A program made the translations under genes and the position numbers. 45,759 bases of DNA, from positions 1 through 45,759 of the forward strand of contig CALXQS010000015.1 of assembly GCA_944390715.1 (NCBI GenBank), read 5' to 3'. The notes beneath the pieces were generated by a model, which saw only the letters and a list, made by a program, of their open reading frames with translations, had not been told where the DNA came from and did not search any database. Source of the stretch: an uncultured Duodenibacillus sp. (lineage in GTDB: Bacteria; Pseudomonadota; Gammaproteobacteria; Burkholderiales; Burkholderiaceae_F). Positions 29,164 to 38,549 of the stretch are shown in pieces; within the stretch, counting starts at the first letter, position 1; each line of letters opens with the position of its first letter.

Positions 29164-31212
29164 TCAAACCACATCGCCTGCGCGTCCGTCAGCGCCGAAA
29201 ACAATGCGCTTGAGCGCCTCGAGTCTATCGCGGTAAACAGCAGCCCGCTCAAAGTCAAGATCTCTGGCGCACTCGAGCATCTTCTTTTCTGTTTCACGCA
29301 TTTCTCTAGAGACGCTCTTTTCATCCTTCAGATCCACATCTCCCAAATCGTGCGCAAGCTCGCGTCGGGCAGTGCCCGCCGCCGGGCTCTTGTAGACGCC
29401 GTCGATAATTTCACGTACTTCCTTGACGACCGACTTGGGCACGATGCCGTGCTCTCGATTAAATTCCGTCTGCTTGGCCCGGCGGCGCTGCGTCTCTTCA
29501 ATTGCAGCCTTCATCGAGTCGGTCTCGTGATCAGCGTAAAGAATGGCTTTCCCTTTGACATTGCGCGCCGCGCGCCCGATGGTCTGAATCAGCGATCGCG
29601 TCGAGCGCAAAAAGCCTTCTTTGTCGGCATCGAGAATCGCCACCAGGGAAACTTCCGGAATGTCCAATCCCTCTCTGAGCAAATTGATGCCGACGAGCAC
29701 ATCAAAAATCCCTGCCCGCAGATCTCGAATAATTTCCACTCGCTCAACGGTATCGATGTCGGAGTGCAGATACCGCACCCGCACGTTGTGCTCTTTTAAA
29801 AATTCCGTGAGCTCTTCGGCCATGCGCTTGGTCAGCGTCGTCACCAGCACGCGATCGCCTGCCTTCGTTCTTTCATAGATTTCCGAAAGCACATCGTCGA
29901 CCTGCGTCTGAGCCGGCCGAACCTCCACCTCTGGGTCAACAAGTCCGGTGGGACGCACCACCTGCTCAACAATCTGGGAACTGCGCTCAAGCTCATAGTC
30001 TGCCGGCGTTGCCGAGACAAAGATCGAACGGCGCATCTTGCGCTCAAATTCATCAAAGCGAAGAGGCCGGTTGTCCAACGCCGAAGGCAGACGAAAGCCG
30101 TAGTTGACGAGCGTTTCCTTGCGCGACCTGTCGCCTCGATACATGCCGCCGAGCTGCCCCATCATGACGTGGCTTTCATCAAAAAACATGATGGTGTCTG
30201 CCGGCAAATAGTCGATCAGGCAAGGCGGCGCTTCGCCTGGTGCCAGCCCCGTCAGATGTCGGGAATAGTTTTCGATGCCTTTGCAAAAGCCCACCTGATC
30301 GAGCATTTCCAAATCAAAAAGCGTTCTTTGCTGCAGGCGCTGCGCTTCCACAATCTTTCCGGCGTCGTTGAAGAATTTCAGCCTGTCTTTTAATTCAGCC
30401 CGAATGGAATCCATGGCCCGCACAATTTCGGCTCGAGGCGTCACGTAGTGGCTTGCGGGATAGACCACAAACCTCGGCACTCTTTGCTGCGTGCGGCCGG
30501 TCAAGGGATCAAACAAAACGATGGCTTCAAGCTCATCATCAAAGAGCTCGATGCGCACGGCCACTTCTGCGTGTTCCGCAGGAAAAACGTCGATCGTATC
30601 GCCGCGCACGCGAAAGGTTCCGCGCATGAAGTCCGCATCGTTGCGCTTGTACTGCATTTTGACGAGCTGCCGGATCAGATCGTCTCGGCTTTTGGTGTCT
30701 CCCTGGCGCAAAATCAGGCGCATCTGCGTATAGCTCTCAGGCTTGCCGATGCCGTAAATTGCCGACACGGTCGCAACGATGATCGTATCGCGCCTCTCAA
30801 GAATGGATTTGGTGGCAGCCAGCCGCATCTGCTCTATATGCTCATTGATGGCCGAGTCTTTTTCGATGAACAGATCCCGCGCAGGCACATAAGCTTCCGG
30901 CTGATAGTAGTCGTAGTAGCTCACGAAATACTCAACGGCGTTGTTGGGAAAAAAATCCCTCATCTCGCTGTAGAGCTGTGCTGCCAGGGTTTTATTCGGA
31001 GCCATCACAAGCGCCGGCGTGCCGATGCGCGCAATCACGTTTGCCATCGTGTACGTTTTGCCTGAGCCCGTCACGCCAAGCAGCGTCTGGGCGGAAAACC
31101 CGGATTCAAGTCCGTCAACCAGCGAAGCAATGGCCGAAGGCTGGTCACCCGCAGGGGCATAGTCCGAGTGCAGCTCAAACGGCGAATGAGGAAACGTGAG
31201 AACTTGCGTCAC
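29164..31212 (-). CDS. uvrB: UvrABC excision repair subunit B
   Basis: A 682-residue UvrB, the damage-verifying helicase-like subunit of nucleotide excision repair. Walker A is GVTGSGKT, the beta-hairpin region is [15 protein letters not shown], the DEAD-like box is DESH, motif VI is QTIGRAARN, and the C-terminal UvrC-binding UVR motif [19 protein letters not shown] is present. The start is GTG at 31212. No SOS (LexA) box of the CTGT-N8-ACAG kind was found upstream. Confidence 0.98.
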   Translation of the reverse strand: MTQVLTFPHSPFELHSDYAPAGDQPSAIASLVDGLESGFSAQTLLGVTGSGKTYTMANVIARIGTPALVMAPNKTLAAQLYSEMRDFFPNNAVEYFVSYYDYYQPEAYVPARDLFIEKDSAINEHIEQMRLAATKSILERRDTIIVATVSAIYGIGKPESYTQMRLILRQGDTKSRDDLIRQLVKMQYKRNDADFMRGTFRVRGDTIDVFPAEHAEVAVRIELFDDELEAIVLFDPLTGRTQQRVPRFVVYPASHYVTPRAEIVRAMDSIRAELKDRLKFFNDAGKIVEAQRLQQRTLFDLEMLDQVGFCKGIENYSRHLTGLAPGEAPPCLIDYLPADTIMFFDESHVMMGQLGGMYRGDRSRKETLVNYGFRLPSALDNRPLRFDEFERKMRRSIFVSATPADYELERSSQIVEQVVRPTGLVDPEVEVRPAQTQVDDVLSEIYERTKAGDRVLVTTLTKRMAEELTEFLKEHNVRVRYLHSDIDTVERVEIIRDLRAGIFDVLVGINLLREGLDIPEVSLVAILDADKEGFLRSTRSLIQTIGRAARNVKGKAILYADHETDSMKAAIEETQRRRAKQTEFNREHGIVPKSVVKEVREIIDGVYKSPAAGTARRELAHDLGDVDLKDEKSVSREMRETEKKMLECARDLDFERAAVYRDRLEALKRIVFGADGRAGDVV

Positions 31213-31501
31213 AGCACACCATTTCTAAAGACGAACGAGAACAAAACCAAAGTCAATTTTATGATCTGCGGCAAAGGGAATGCACTTTATCACGGCTCAA
31301 TCTAACGGGAACTACCTAATTGAGCTTCATGCCGCCAGGCGCATTCGTCTATAGTTTCGAATGCACGTTCACTCATGCGCATGTGATTTTTTGCACCTAT
31401 TTTCAGGCGGACAAGCTCAAGAAAGCCGCCTCGCGCACCAGTAAGCGAGCCCCTCAAATTAAGACTCAACTGAAATCTATTTTCATCAACGGGGAAGAAC
31501 T

Positions 31502-32704
31502 ATGACTGATAATCTGTTTGCCGGCCTCACGCCGGCTCCTGCCGATCCGATTCTGGGCGTTACGGAAAAGTTCCGTGCCGACCCGCGTCCGCAGAAGGTC
31601 AACCTCGGCGTCGGCGTTTATCTCACGGAAGAAGGAAAGACGCCGCTGCTCGATGTGGTCAAGGAAGCCGAAGTTGCACTTGCTCAGTCCAATCAGCCCC
31701 ACGGCTACATCCCCATCAGCGGTCTGCCCGGCTACTGCTCTGCCGTTCAAAAGATGATTTTCGGCGCCGACAGCGAAGTCGTGCTCTCTGGGCGCGCCGT
31801 CACCGTGCAGACGCTGGGCGGTACGGGTGCTTTGAAGGTAGGCATGGATCTGATGCACTCGGTTTGCGGCGAAACGCACGGAGTCTCTTCTGTTCCCACC
31901 TGGGGCAACCACAACGCGCTTCTGAAGCTCGCAGGCTTCAAGGTCGGCGGCTACCGCTATTATGATGCGGCCAACGACGGCGTGGATTTTGACGGCATGA
32001 TGCAGGATTTGCGCGCTCTGCCGCCCAAGACGCTGGTCATTCTGCACTCCTGCTGCCACAACCCGACCGGCTATGACCTCACTGCGCAGCAATGGGACGA
32101 AGTCATCGACCTGTGCCGCAAGCACAATCTGACCCCCTTCCTCGACATGGCTTATCAAGGCTTTAGAGACGGACTGGAAGAAGACGCCGCAGCCATTCAT
32201 CAGTTTGCCAAGTCTGGTCTTGACTTCCTGCTGTCGACCTCATTCTCCAAGTCCTTCAATCTCTACGGCGAACGCATCGGCGCACTGACCGTCGTAACGC
32301 AATCGGCTTCCGAAGCTGCCGTCGTGCTCACGCAGATCAAGTCTGTCATTCGCGCCAACTATTCCAACCCGCCTTCTCACGGCGCACGCATCGTCGAGCG
32401 CGTGTTGAGCGACCCTGCCAAGTACCAGCAGTGGCTCGGCGAACTCACGCAGATGCGCACCCGCATTCGCACGATGCGCAAAATGCTGGCCGATGAAATG
32501 GCCCGCATCGGCGCCAAGCGCGATTTCAGTTTCGTGACGCGCCAAAACGGCATGTTCTCCTTTACTGGTCTCTCTCCTGAGCAGATTGATCGCTTGGCTG
32601 CGGAATACGGCATCTACGCCGTACGCAACGGCCGCATCTGCATCTGCGGTCTGAACACCAAGAACGTTGAGTACGTTGCCAAGTCCATTGCGGCTGTGCT
32701 CTGA
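31502..32704 (+). CDS. aromatic/aspartate aminotransferase (class I)
   Basis: A 400-residue PLP enzyme of the AspC/TyrB subgroup (Iα), which moves amino groups between aspartate or aromatic amino acids and 2-oxoglutarate. Landmarks: KVNLGVGVY, the substrate-site HNPTGYD, LDMAYQGF with the PLP-contacting Tyr, STSFSKSFNLYGERIG with the Schiff-base Lys, and the C-terminal Arg in NGRICICGLN that binds the carboxylate. AspC and TyrB cannot be told apart by eye. The start has GGGGAAG eight bases ahead. It diverges from uvrB across 289 bp, in which I see no clear site except a possible -10 TATAGT at 31350-31355. Confidence 0.95.
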   Translation: MTDNLFAGLTPAPADPILGVTEKFRADPRPQKVNLGVGVYLTEEGKTPLLDVVKEAEVALAQSNQPHGYIPISGLPGYCSAVQKMIFGADSEVVLSGRAVTVQTLGGTGALKVGMDLMHSVCGETHGVSSVPTWGNHNALLKLAGFKVGGYRYYDAANDGVDFDGMMQDLRALPPKTLVILHSCCHNPTGYDLTAQQWDEVIDLCRKHNLTPFLDMAYQGFRDGLEEDAAAIHQFAKSGLDFLLSTSFSKSFNLYGERIGALTVVTQSASEAAVVLTQIKSVIRANYSNPPSHGARIVERVLSDPAKYQQWLGELTQMRTRIRTMRKMLADEMARIGAKRDFSFVTRQNGMFSFTGLSPEQIDRLAAEYGIYAVRNGRICICGLNTKNVEYVAKSIAAVL

Positions 32705-32754
32705 GTCTGAAACAGCGCAAAAGACAATAAAAAATCTTTCCTTTAAAATCAATG

Positions 32755-32790
32755 AATTGCCCGAATTCCAAAAATTTCGGGCAATTTTTT
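32755..32790 (+). terminator. terminator after the aminotransferase gene
   Basis: AATTGCCCGAA (32755-32765) and TTCGGGCAATT (32776-32786) form an 11-bp stem with a 10-base loop and six T. Confidence 0.93.
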
Positions 32791-32802
32791 ATAAAAAACT
32801 CC

Positions 32803-32831
32803 TTGCCAAAGCATCCGTCAACCTGTATAGT
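32803..32831 (+). promoter_or_regulatory. sigma-70 promoter of tRNA-Asn
   Basis: TTGCCA (32803-32808), 17-bp spacer, TATAGT (32826-32831), placed 14 bp before the mature tRNA end. Confidence 0.85.
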
Positions 32832-32845
32832 TCCGGTTCTGCAAT

Positions 32846-32921
32846 TCCCCGATAGCTCAGTCGGTAGAGCAACGGACTGTTAATCCGTGGGTCGTTGGTT
32901 CGAGCCCAACTCGGGGAGCCA
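32846..32921 (+). tRNA. tRNA-Asn (anticodon GTT)
   Basis: A full 76-nt tRNA. The acceptor stem TCCCCGA pairs with TCGGGGA, the D arm is GCTC-AGTCGGTA-GAGC, the anticodon loop CTGTTAA carries GTT at 32879-32881, the T loop is TTCGAGC, the discriminator base is G, and CCA is encoded (32919-32921). It is a substrate for the Tgt and QueA enzymes of this window. It has its own promoter and terminator. Confidence 0.99.
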
Positions 32922-32928
32922 AGATTTC

Positions 32929-32967
32929 AGCGCCTTGAAGCGTCAGCTTCAAGGCGCTATTGTTTTT
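32929..32967 (+). terminator. terminator after tRNA-Asn
   Basis: A 13-bp perfect stem, AGCGCCTTGAAGC (32929-32941) and GCTTCAAGGCGCT (32946-32958), with a 4-base loop and ATTGTTTTT after it. Confidence 0.95.
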
Positions 32968-32991
32968 GGGTTCTGAAAAATTCGCATCACT

Positions 32992-33013
32992 GCGTCAAAA
33001 TTCTGTCAAAATT
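32992..33013 (+). promoter_or_regulatory. candidate Pho box before the six-gene surface operon
   Basis: GCGTCAA-AATT-CTGTCAA-AATT: two 11-bp direct repeats (both contain GTCAAAATTC) with Pho-box spacing. The second 7-mer matches CTGTCAT at six of seven positions; the first at four. It is 53 bp before the cytidylyltransferase ATG and just after the tRNA terminator, the right place to control the operon. Its second unit is nearly the same as the site at 25414-25424. Confidence 0.5.
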
Positions 33014-33065
33014 CAGACCTTCAATTAAGGCTTTTGTTTTTCATCTTGCTCGCATTGAGGCTTTT

Positions 33066-33551
33066 ATGCAGAACCCCCCTCGCCCTCGCGTCATGGTCGA
33101 CATGTCGGCCACGCTGATTCACCACGGCCACATTCGACTTCTGAAGAAAGCCGCTGAAATCGGCGACGTTGTCGTTGCGCTCACCAGCGACGAGGAAGTC
33201 AAAAGAACCAAGGGGTACGTTCCTGAACTCAATTTTGACGAACGAAAAGAGATTCTTGAAAGCATTCGCTACGTCAAGGAAGTTGTGGTCAGCCCATGGC
33301 TGATCACGGAAGAGTTCATGGACGAACATCATTGCGAATTTCTGGTTCATGGCTCAGACAATTCAAATCACATCCGCAAGGAGCGCCTCGTCATGTTCCC
33401 GCGCACCGAAGGCATCAGCAGCTCCACATTGCGCGAACGCGTGCTTGACTGCCTGATCGAGATGAACCTTGACGCCAAGCCCAACAAGGCAAGCGACAAG
33501 GTGGCTCGCTTCTTGATTGAATCCATCAAAAAGGAATTCCGACTGGAATGA
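33066..33551 (+). CDS. TagD-type cytidylyltransferase
   Basis: A 161-residue nucleotidyltransferase of the CTP-transferase family that includes glycerol-3-phosphate (TagD) and ethanolamine-phosphate cytidylyltransferases. The nucleotide motif HxGH is HHGH at 19-22, and the second signature ISSST is at 117-121. It would make a CDP-activated alcohol or phosphonate. The ATG at 33066 gives the standard start; the frame runs back through the tRNA with no meaning. It is first of a six-gene operon, with the next ATG four bases after its stop. Neighbours suggest glycerol phosphate, ethanolamine phosphate or 2-aminoethylphosphonate as substrate. Confidence 0.85.
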   Translation: MQNPPRPRVMVDMSATLIHHGHIRLLKKAAEIGDVVVALTSDEEVKRTKGYVPELNFDERKEILESIRYVKEVVVSPWLITEEFMDEHHCEFLVHGSDNSNHIRKERLVMFPRTEGISSSTLRERVLDCLIEMNLDAKPNKASDKVARFLIESIKKEFRLE

Positions 33552-33555
33552 TCTG

Positions 33556-34551
33556 ATGCTGCGCCGTACTTTGCTTCAATGTGCGGCTTTGGGCACGGCC
33601 GCAACCGTGTTCGGCGCTCATGCTGCCGCACGCAAGACTCTTTTGGTCTATACAGCCGTGGAACCCGAATGGCTTGCCGTGTATCGGGATGCGTTTGCCC
33701 TGGTGCGCCCCGACATCGACATCACTTACGTACGGGCAAGCGCAGGCCCCATTTCTGCCCGACTGCTGGCTGAAAAAGATCATCCGCGCGCCGACGTCGT
33801 GTTCGGACTTTCTGCAATTGCCATGGAAAACCTGCGCGTCAAAGGGCTTTTGACCCCTTATGCCCCGCAGGGCATTGACAAACTCAATTCCAAAATGGTT
33901 GAGCGGGGCTTGCATTGGTTCGGCATGAACGCCTGGGGCGGATCACTGTGCGTGAACACCGATCTTTTGAAACGCAAAGGACTTGCTGTTCCCAAAAGCT
34001 GGCATGATCTGCTCTCTGACTGCTACAAAGGTCAAATCGTGATGCCCAGCCCCAAAGCCTCAAGCACCGGCTATATGTTCTTTCTTGGATGGCTGCAGGG
34101 GTTTGGCTCAGACAAAGGCTGGGACTACATTGAAAAACTGCACCGCAACATGCTTTTTTACACATCCTCCGGCGTTCGCCCGGCAGCCATGGCAGCACAG
34201 GGCGAAATCCCCATCGGCTTGAGCGCAGATGCTTTTGTCAAACCATTTTTGCGGTTTGACATTCCTGTTGAAAGCATCGAACCACTCGAAGGAATTGCCT
34301 GGGATGCAGAGGCAAGCGCTCTGCCCGCAGGCTGTCCCAATCCGCAGGAGGCCAAAGCTTTTTTGGATTTCTGTGCGGGCCCGCAGGTAGCCGAAATCGC
34401 TGCGCGCTTTAGCGGCATTGCCGCTCGAGAGGGCTTCAGCACGCCTAAGGGCCGCGCCATTGCCGAGCGTTTTCTGCCGCTTGATTTTGGCCTCGCCGCC
34501 GCCGAAAAAGTCGACATCATCAACCGCTGGCAGGCACTTGTCTCACGTTGA
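33556..34551 (+). CDS. 2-aminoethylphosphonate-type ABC transporter binding protein
   Basis: A 331-residue periplasmic binding protein of the extracellular type-1/AfuA-like fold, closest in text to the putative 2-aminoethylphosphonate binders (PhnS2/AepX type). The signal peptide has a twin-arginine-like MLRRTLLQ start and ends about AHAAA. Family-like text: LLVYTAVEPEWLAVY, ADVVFGLSAIAMENL, SWHDLLSDCYKGQIVMPSP and AAQGEIPIGLS. The paired Tyr residues of iron binders are not seen. It lies four bases after the cytidylyltransferase and nine before the ATPase gene. The phosphonate assignment is by family resemblance. Confidence 0.8.
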   Translation: MLRRTLLQCAALGTAATVFGAHAAARKTLLVYTAVEPEWLAVYRDAFALVRPDIDITYVRASAGPISARLLAEKDHPRADVVFGLSAIAMENLRVKGLLTPYAPQGIDKLNSKMVERGLHWFGMNAWGGSLCVNTDLLKRKGLAVPKSWHDLLSDCYKGQIVMPSPKASSTGYMFFLGWLQGFGSDKGWDYIEKLHRNMLFYTSSGVRPAAMAAQGEIPIGLSADAFVKPFLRFDIPVESIEPLEGIAWDAEASALPAGCPNPQEAKAFLDFCAGPQVAEIAARFSGIAAREGFSTPKGRAIAERFLPLDFGLAAAEKVDIINRWQALVSR

Positions 34552-34560
34552 GTCTTCATC

Positions 34561-35598
34561 ATGTCAAACGCCCTAGAAAACGTCAAAGCCAGCGGTCTTG
34601 AGCTCAAAGCGCTTGCAAAAACTTTCGGATCGCACCCTGCGCTGCATCCAACAACGCTTGCCTTTCCTGCCGGCCGCTTTACCACCATCCTGGGCCCCTC
34701 AGGATGCGGCAAAAGCACAACGTTGATGCTGATTGCCGGCATTGAGTCGCCCACCTCGGGAACGGTGCTGCTTGACGGCAAAGACATCACGCACGAGCCG
34801 ATCGGCAAGCGCCACATCGGCATCGTGTTTCAGGACTATGCATTGTTTCCAAACATGACGGTCGCCCAAAACATCGTCTATGGCCTCAAGGCTCAGAAGG
34901 CAAGCGATGCTCAATGCGCTCGACGCCTGGAGCAAATGCTCGAACTGACAAAGCTCAAAGGATTGCAGCACCGCTATCCGTCGGAACTCTCCGGCGGTCA
35001 GCAGCAACGCGTGGCCATTGCCCGTGCGCTTGCTCCCCATCCGCGTCTTTTGCTTCTTGACGAACCTTTATCAGCTCTTGACGCCTGGTCGCGCGCTTCC
35101 ATCGGCGCACAGCTCAAAGCCATTCAGCAGGCTGCCGGGGTGACCACCATCATGGTCACGCACGACCGCCATGAAGCACTGAGTCTGGCCGACTTCGTTG
35201 TCGTCATGAACGCGGGGCGCGTCGAGCAGGCCGCGTCCCCTGTTGAAATCTACGACACCCCGGCAAGCGAATTCGTTGCTGCCTTTGTGGGCGGCATGAA
35301 CACCGTGCGAATTTCTTCAATCAACGACGGCGCCCCCACCGGCATTCGCTACAGCGATGTGCGGCTGGCCCGAGCGACGGAAGCTTCTTTATCCCAGCCC
35401 TTTACTTTCGTCGGCCAAGTCGAGGATCTCGAATTCATGGGCGACGCCGTACGCGTGACCGTGCTTTTAAATGACTTCAAGACAAAAATAACAGCCGATG
35501 CCCTGCGGGCACGCACCGACGCAGAAGTTTTCCAAAAATCAGCTCTTATCGCCGTTGAACTGCCGGCGTCGGCCTGGCGCACTTGGAGCCGTCAATGA
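34561..35598 (+). CDS. ABC transporter ATPase, 2-aminoethylphosphonate type
   Basis: A 345-residue importer ATPase. Walker A is GPSGCGKST, the Q loop VFQDYALFPNMTV, the signature LSGGQQQR, Walker B LLLLDEPLSALD and the switch His in VTHDRHE. Residues from about 240 form a TOBE-like regulatory domain. It sits between the binding protein and the permease; its stop overlaps the permease start (ATGA). It resembles the ATPases of the AEP, Fe(III) and spermidine group of importers. Confidence 0.9.
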   Translation: MSNALENVKASGLELKALAKTFGSHPALHPTTLAFPAGRFTTILGPSGCGKSTTLMLIAGIESPTSGTVLLDGKDITHEPIGKRHIGIVFQDYALFPNMTVAQNIVYGLKAQKASDAQCARRLEQMLELTKLKGLQHRYPSELSGGQQQRVAIARALAPHPRLLLLDEPLSALDAWSRASIGAQLKAIQQAAGVTTIMVTHDRHEALSLADFVVVMNAGRVEQAASPVEIYDTPASEFVAAFVGGMNTVRISSINDGAPTGIRYSDVRLARATEASLSQPFTFVGQVEDLEFMGDAVRVTVLLNDFKTKITADALRARTDAEVFQKSALIAVELPASAWRTWSRQ

Positions 35599-37175
35599 GA
35601 GCCATGCTGCGTGCGCAGACCATCCTTTTAGCGGCTTTGACGCTGATGCTCGCCATTGGGCTCGCATGGCCGCTGGGTGAGCTTGCATTTTTGACAGCAC
35701 AGCAAACGCAAGGCTTTGCGCAGCTTTTGACGGCCTACAACCTGCGCGCCATTGTCAACACGCTTGTGATGGGAGCGGCAGTCGCACTTGCAGCCTCGAT
35801 GCTTGGGTTTGTTGTGGCCTATGCAATGACCCTGACGAATGTGCCGGGCAAGCCAGTCATGCGTGCATTGTTTTTAGCGCCCCTGTTTGCCCCTTCCATC
35901 ATGCCTGCCATCGGCCTTATCTATTTGGTCGGCAGCAACGGCTTCATTCTTCATCTGGAACTATATGGTCCTCTGGGCATATTCCTTGGAAGCCTGATTT
36001 TTGCTCTTCCCCACGCCGTCATGCAGATTTCTCTGGCACTTGCCAGACTCGATTCGAAGCTTTTTGCCGCCGCGGCAAGCCTCGGAGCAGGCGCACTGAT
36101 GCGGTTTGCGACCATCACGCTGCCGCACGCCAAGCGCGGCATTGCCAACGCTTTTTTGATTGCCTTTATTTTGACAATTACCGATTTCGGCGTCCCAAAG
36201 ATGCTCGGCGGCAGCTTTCCCATGTTGGCAACCGAAATCTTCAACCTTGCCATCGGCTCGCAGGAATTTGCCGCTGCCGCAGTCATGAGCATCGGGCTGC
36301 TCGTGCCTGCCCTAGCGGCCTATTGGGCGCTGCATAAATTAACCCAAAATGCCCGTACGCGTACGGGCACGGCGCGAATTGCGCCCGATTGTCAGAGAGA
36401 TGTGATCGTGGGCGCTGCAGCTTGGCTCATCGTCGCTGCCCAAGCCGCGGTCATTGCCGTCGTCATCTACGGCTCCTTCGTCACCTTCTGGCCCTACCAG
36501 ATGGAGCTCACGCTCGGCAACTACGCCTTTAAGAATTCCACTTACGGCATTGGGCCATGGATGAATTCGCTCATACTGGGAGCGGGAACTGCATGCCTCG
36601 GCACGGCCTTGTGCTGGCTGGGCGCCTATGGGACTGTGCGAACGCCTTCCGTGCCTGCGGGCCTGCAAAAAATTTATCGTCTTCTGGCCGTCTTTCCGCT
36701 GTGCATTCCTGGAACGGTCTTGGGACTTTCTTGGGCCATGGCCTTTGCCGGTCTTGCCGCCTTCAAAGAGCCCATTGCGGCGATGGCGCTTTTAATCGGC
36801 AACACGCTTGTTCACCTTTACACCGTTCCGCATTTGACTGCCGTCGCAGGACTAAAAGCGCTCAACGCTCGCTATGAAGTCGTTGGAGAAAGTCTTGGAG
36901 CTTCACGCGTAAGAACCCTTTGCCAGGTCATCATCCCTTTGAGTCTGCGCGAATTTGCCGAGATCTTCTCCTACCTTTTTGCTTCTGCCGTCACGACAAT
37001 TTCGTCGGTTGTATTTCTCTATACCCCGGAGAGCATCGTCGCCGCCGTAGCGGCCATCGACATGATCGACGGCGGCTTCATCAGCGAGGGCGCCGCAATG
37101 GCTGCGCTTATTTTCGTCTCCGCGCTTGCCGTTCGCATCCTTGTGCTCGCAGCTGTGCGGCCGCTCTCACATTGA
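35595..37175 (+). CDS. ABC transporter permease, two fused halves
   Basis: A 526-residue permease with about 12 membrane helices, made of two copies of the BPD transporter domain in one chain, as in FbpB and the AEP-type fused permeases. EAA-type loops are seen in each half: AASLGAGALMRFATITLPHA and GESLGASRVRTLCQVIIPLS. The start is the ATG at 35595 that overlaps the ATPase stop; a TTG at 35583 is less likely. The linker between halves (about residues 250-262) is encoded across a perfect 18-bp palindrome. The next gene begins 15 bp after it. Confidence 0.9.
   Translation: MRAMLRAQTILLAALTLMLAIGLAWPLGELAFLTAQQTQGFAQLLTAYNLRAIVNTLVMGAAVALAASMLGFVVAYAMTLTNVPGKPVMRALFLAPLFAPSIMPAIGLIYLVGSNGFILHLELYGPLGIFLGSLIFALPHAVMQISLALARLDSKLFAAAASLGAGALMRFATITLPHAKRGIANAFLIAFILTITDFGVPKMLGGSFPMLATEIFNLAIGSQEFAAAAVMSIGLLVPALAAYWALHKLTQNARTRTGTARIAPDCQRDVIVGAAAWLIVAAQAAVIAVVIYGSFVTFWPYQMELTLGNYAFKNSTYGIGPWMNSLILGAGTACLGTALCWLGAYGTVRTPSVPAGLQKIYRLLAVFPLCIPGTVLGLSWAMAFAGLAAFKEPIAAMALLIGNTLVHLYTVPHLTAVAGLKALNARYEVVGESLGASRVRTLCQVIIPLSLREFAEIFSYLFASAVTTISSVVFLYTPESIVAAVAAIDMIDGGFISEGAAMAALIFVSALAVRILVLAAVRPLSH
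36351..36368. repeat. perfect 18-bp palindrome inside the permease gene
   Basis: GCCCGTACGCGTACGGGC reads the same on both strands. It encodes part of the hydrophilic linker between the two permease halves. It may be an internal operator or chance. Confidence 0.6.
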
Positions 37176-37190
37176 CAATAAAAAATCCTT

Positions 37191-38549
37191 ATGCGCGCAA
37201 CAAATATTCATAAGACAGGTTTCATAAAGCTCCGAGCGCCTGCGGCGCTCCTTGCACTGAGCCTCATGCTCGAGTCCATGCCCGCACATGCATATCTTGA
37301 TCCGGGTACTGGAAGCATGCTTTTGTCAGTTGTTGTCGGCGTTGTCTCCGGAGCCTTTTTCGTCATTCGCAAACTTCCGGCAACGCTACGCGCACTGTTT
37401 TTCCGCCTGACAGGAAAAACTGATCAAATGAAAGGCAGCGATCTGACGTTTTACGCTGAAAGCGCAGCCTACTGGATGACCTTCAAGCCGATACTTGAAG
37501 CGCTTGAAAAGCGCGGCATCAAAAGCACTTATCTGACAAGCGCGCAGGACGATCCGGTATTTTCCTGCGGACTGTCCTGCGTTTCTGCCCGCTTCATTGG
37601 GAAGTCCAACACAGCTTATACGGCTCTTGGCTTTTTGCAGACAAAAGTTTTTGTACTGACGACGCCCGGCATTGACGTTCTGCAAATACGCCGCTCGCCA
37701 GGCGTCAAGCGCTATGTTCATGTCGTGCACGCTGTGGGCGACATTCATACCTACAAGCTCTTTAGCTTTGATTACTACGATGCCGTCTTTTGTTCAGGAC
37801 CCGCGCAGGCAAAAAGTCTGCGCGCGCTCGAATCTCTTCGCCGCACAAGGCCTAAGGACCTTGTCCTTTTAGGCTGCCCGTACTTGGACGAGCTTGTCAA
37901 ACGTGCGCAACAAGCACCTGAGCCAGAACCCAACACTGTTGTTGTTGCGCCCACGTGGGGCAAAAACGGACTGCTGACGCGCACCGGCTCCCTAATTCCC
38001 CGCATGCTGGCCGAAGCAGGTTTTCATGTCATTTTGCGTCCTCACCCGCAGAGTTTTGTCTCTGAAGTCGACTTGATGCACAAACTTGCTCAGGAGCTTT
38101 CCGATTGCAGACAAATCGAGTGGGACCGCAATCCAGACAGCTTTGCAAGTCTTTCCAGAGCAAAACTGATGGTCAGCGACATCTCCGGCGTGATTTTTGA
38201 CTTTGCCTTCGTATTCCTTCGCCCGGTTGTTTCGGTCGGCGCAGGACCAGTCAAAGACGGCTTTGAAGCCTGGGACATTCCTCACCCCGCCTGGGAGATG
38301 AGTGCGCTCGATGACCTTGGCCGGCGCATTATGCCCGGAGAGGAAAACAAGATATGCCAGGCCGTCAAGGAGCTTCTGGCGCCTGAGAGCACGGCACGAG
38401 ACAAAATTCTTGCTATTCGAAGCGCCAACATCGTGAATTTTGGAACTGCTGCAGAAGCAATTGCTCAAGCGCTTTCAAATGAATTAACCGGCAGCGCACA
38501 GTCTCAACACCCCGTCTACCCGAAGCAGGAGTCCCTGCAGCATGCTTGA
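37191..38549 (+). CDS. TagF-like CDP-alcohol phosphotransferase, membrane anchored
   Basis: A 452-residue protein of the CDP-glycerol glycerophosphotransferase family (TagB/TagF, PF04464), which moves polyol phosphate from CDP carriers onto glycans or lipids. A signal-like helix ends at about AHA (32-34), then YLDPGTGSMLL and a second helix (42-59) followed by RKLP, which would put the catalytic part in the cytoplasm. Family landmarks: YVHVVHAVGDIHTYKL (175-190), VVAPTWGKNG (251-260), ILRPHPQS (281-288) and VSDISGVIFDFAF (328-340). No good ribosome site precedes it, so it may be coupled to the permease. It overlaps the next gene by eight bases. Confidence 0.85.
   Translation: MRATNIHKTGFIKLRAPAALLALSLMLESMPAHAYLDPGTGSMLLSVVVGVVSGAFFVIRKLPATLRALFFRLTGKTDQMKGSDLTFYAESAAYWMTFKPILEALEKRGIKSTYLTSAQDDPVFSCGLSCVSARFIGKSNTAYTALGFLQTKVFVLTTPGIDVLQIRRSPGVKRYVHVVHAVGDIHTYKLFSFDYYDAVFCSGPAQAKSLRALESLRRTRPKDLVLLGCPYLDELVKRAQQAPEPEPNTVVVAPTWGKNGLLTRTGSLIPRMLAEAGFHVILRPHPQSFVSEVDLMHKLAQELSDCRQIEWDRNPDSFASLSRAKLMVSDISGVIFDFAFVFLRPVVSVGAGPVKDGFEAWDIPHPAWEMSALDDLGRRIMPGEENKICQAVKELLAPESTARDKILAIRSANIVNFGTAAEAIAQALSNELTGSAQSQHPVYPKQESLQHA

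Noticed and set aside
31213..31330. LexA (SOS) box before uvrB
   Set aside because: No CTGT-N8-ACAG-like site was found.
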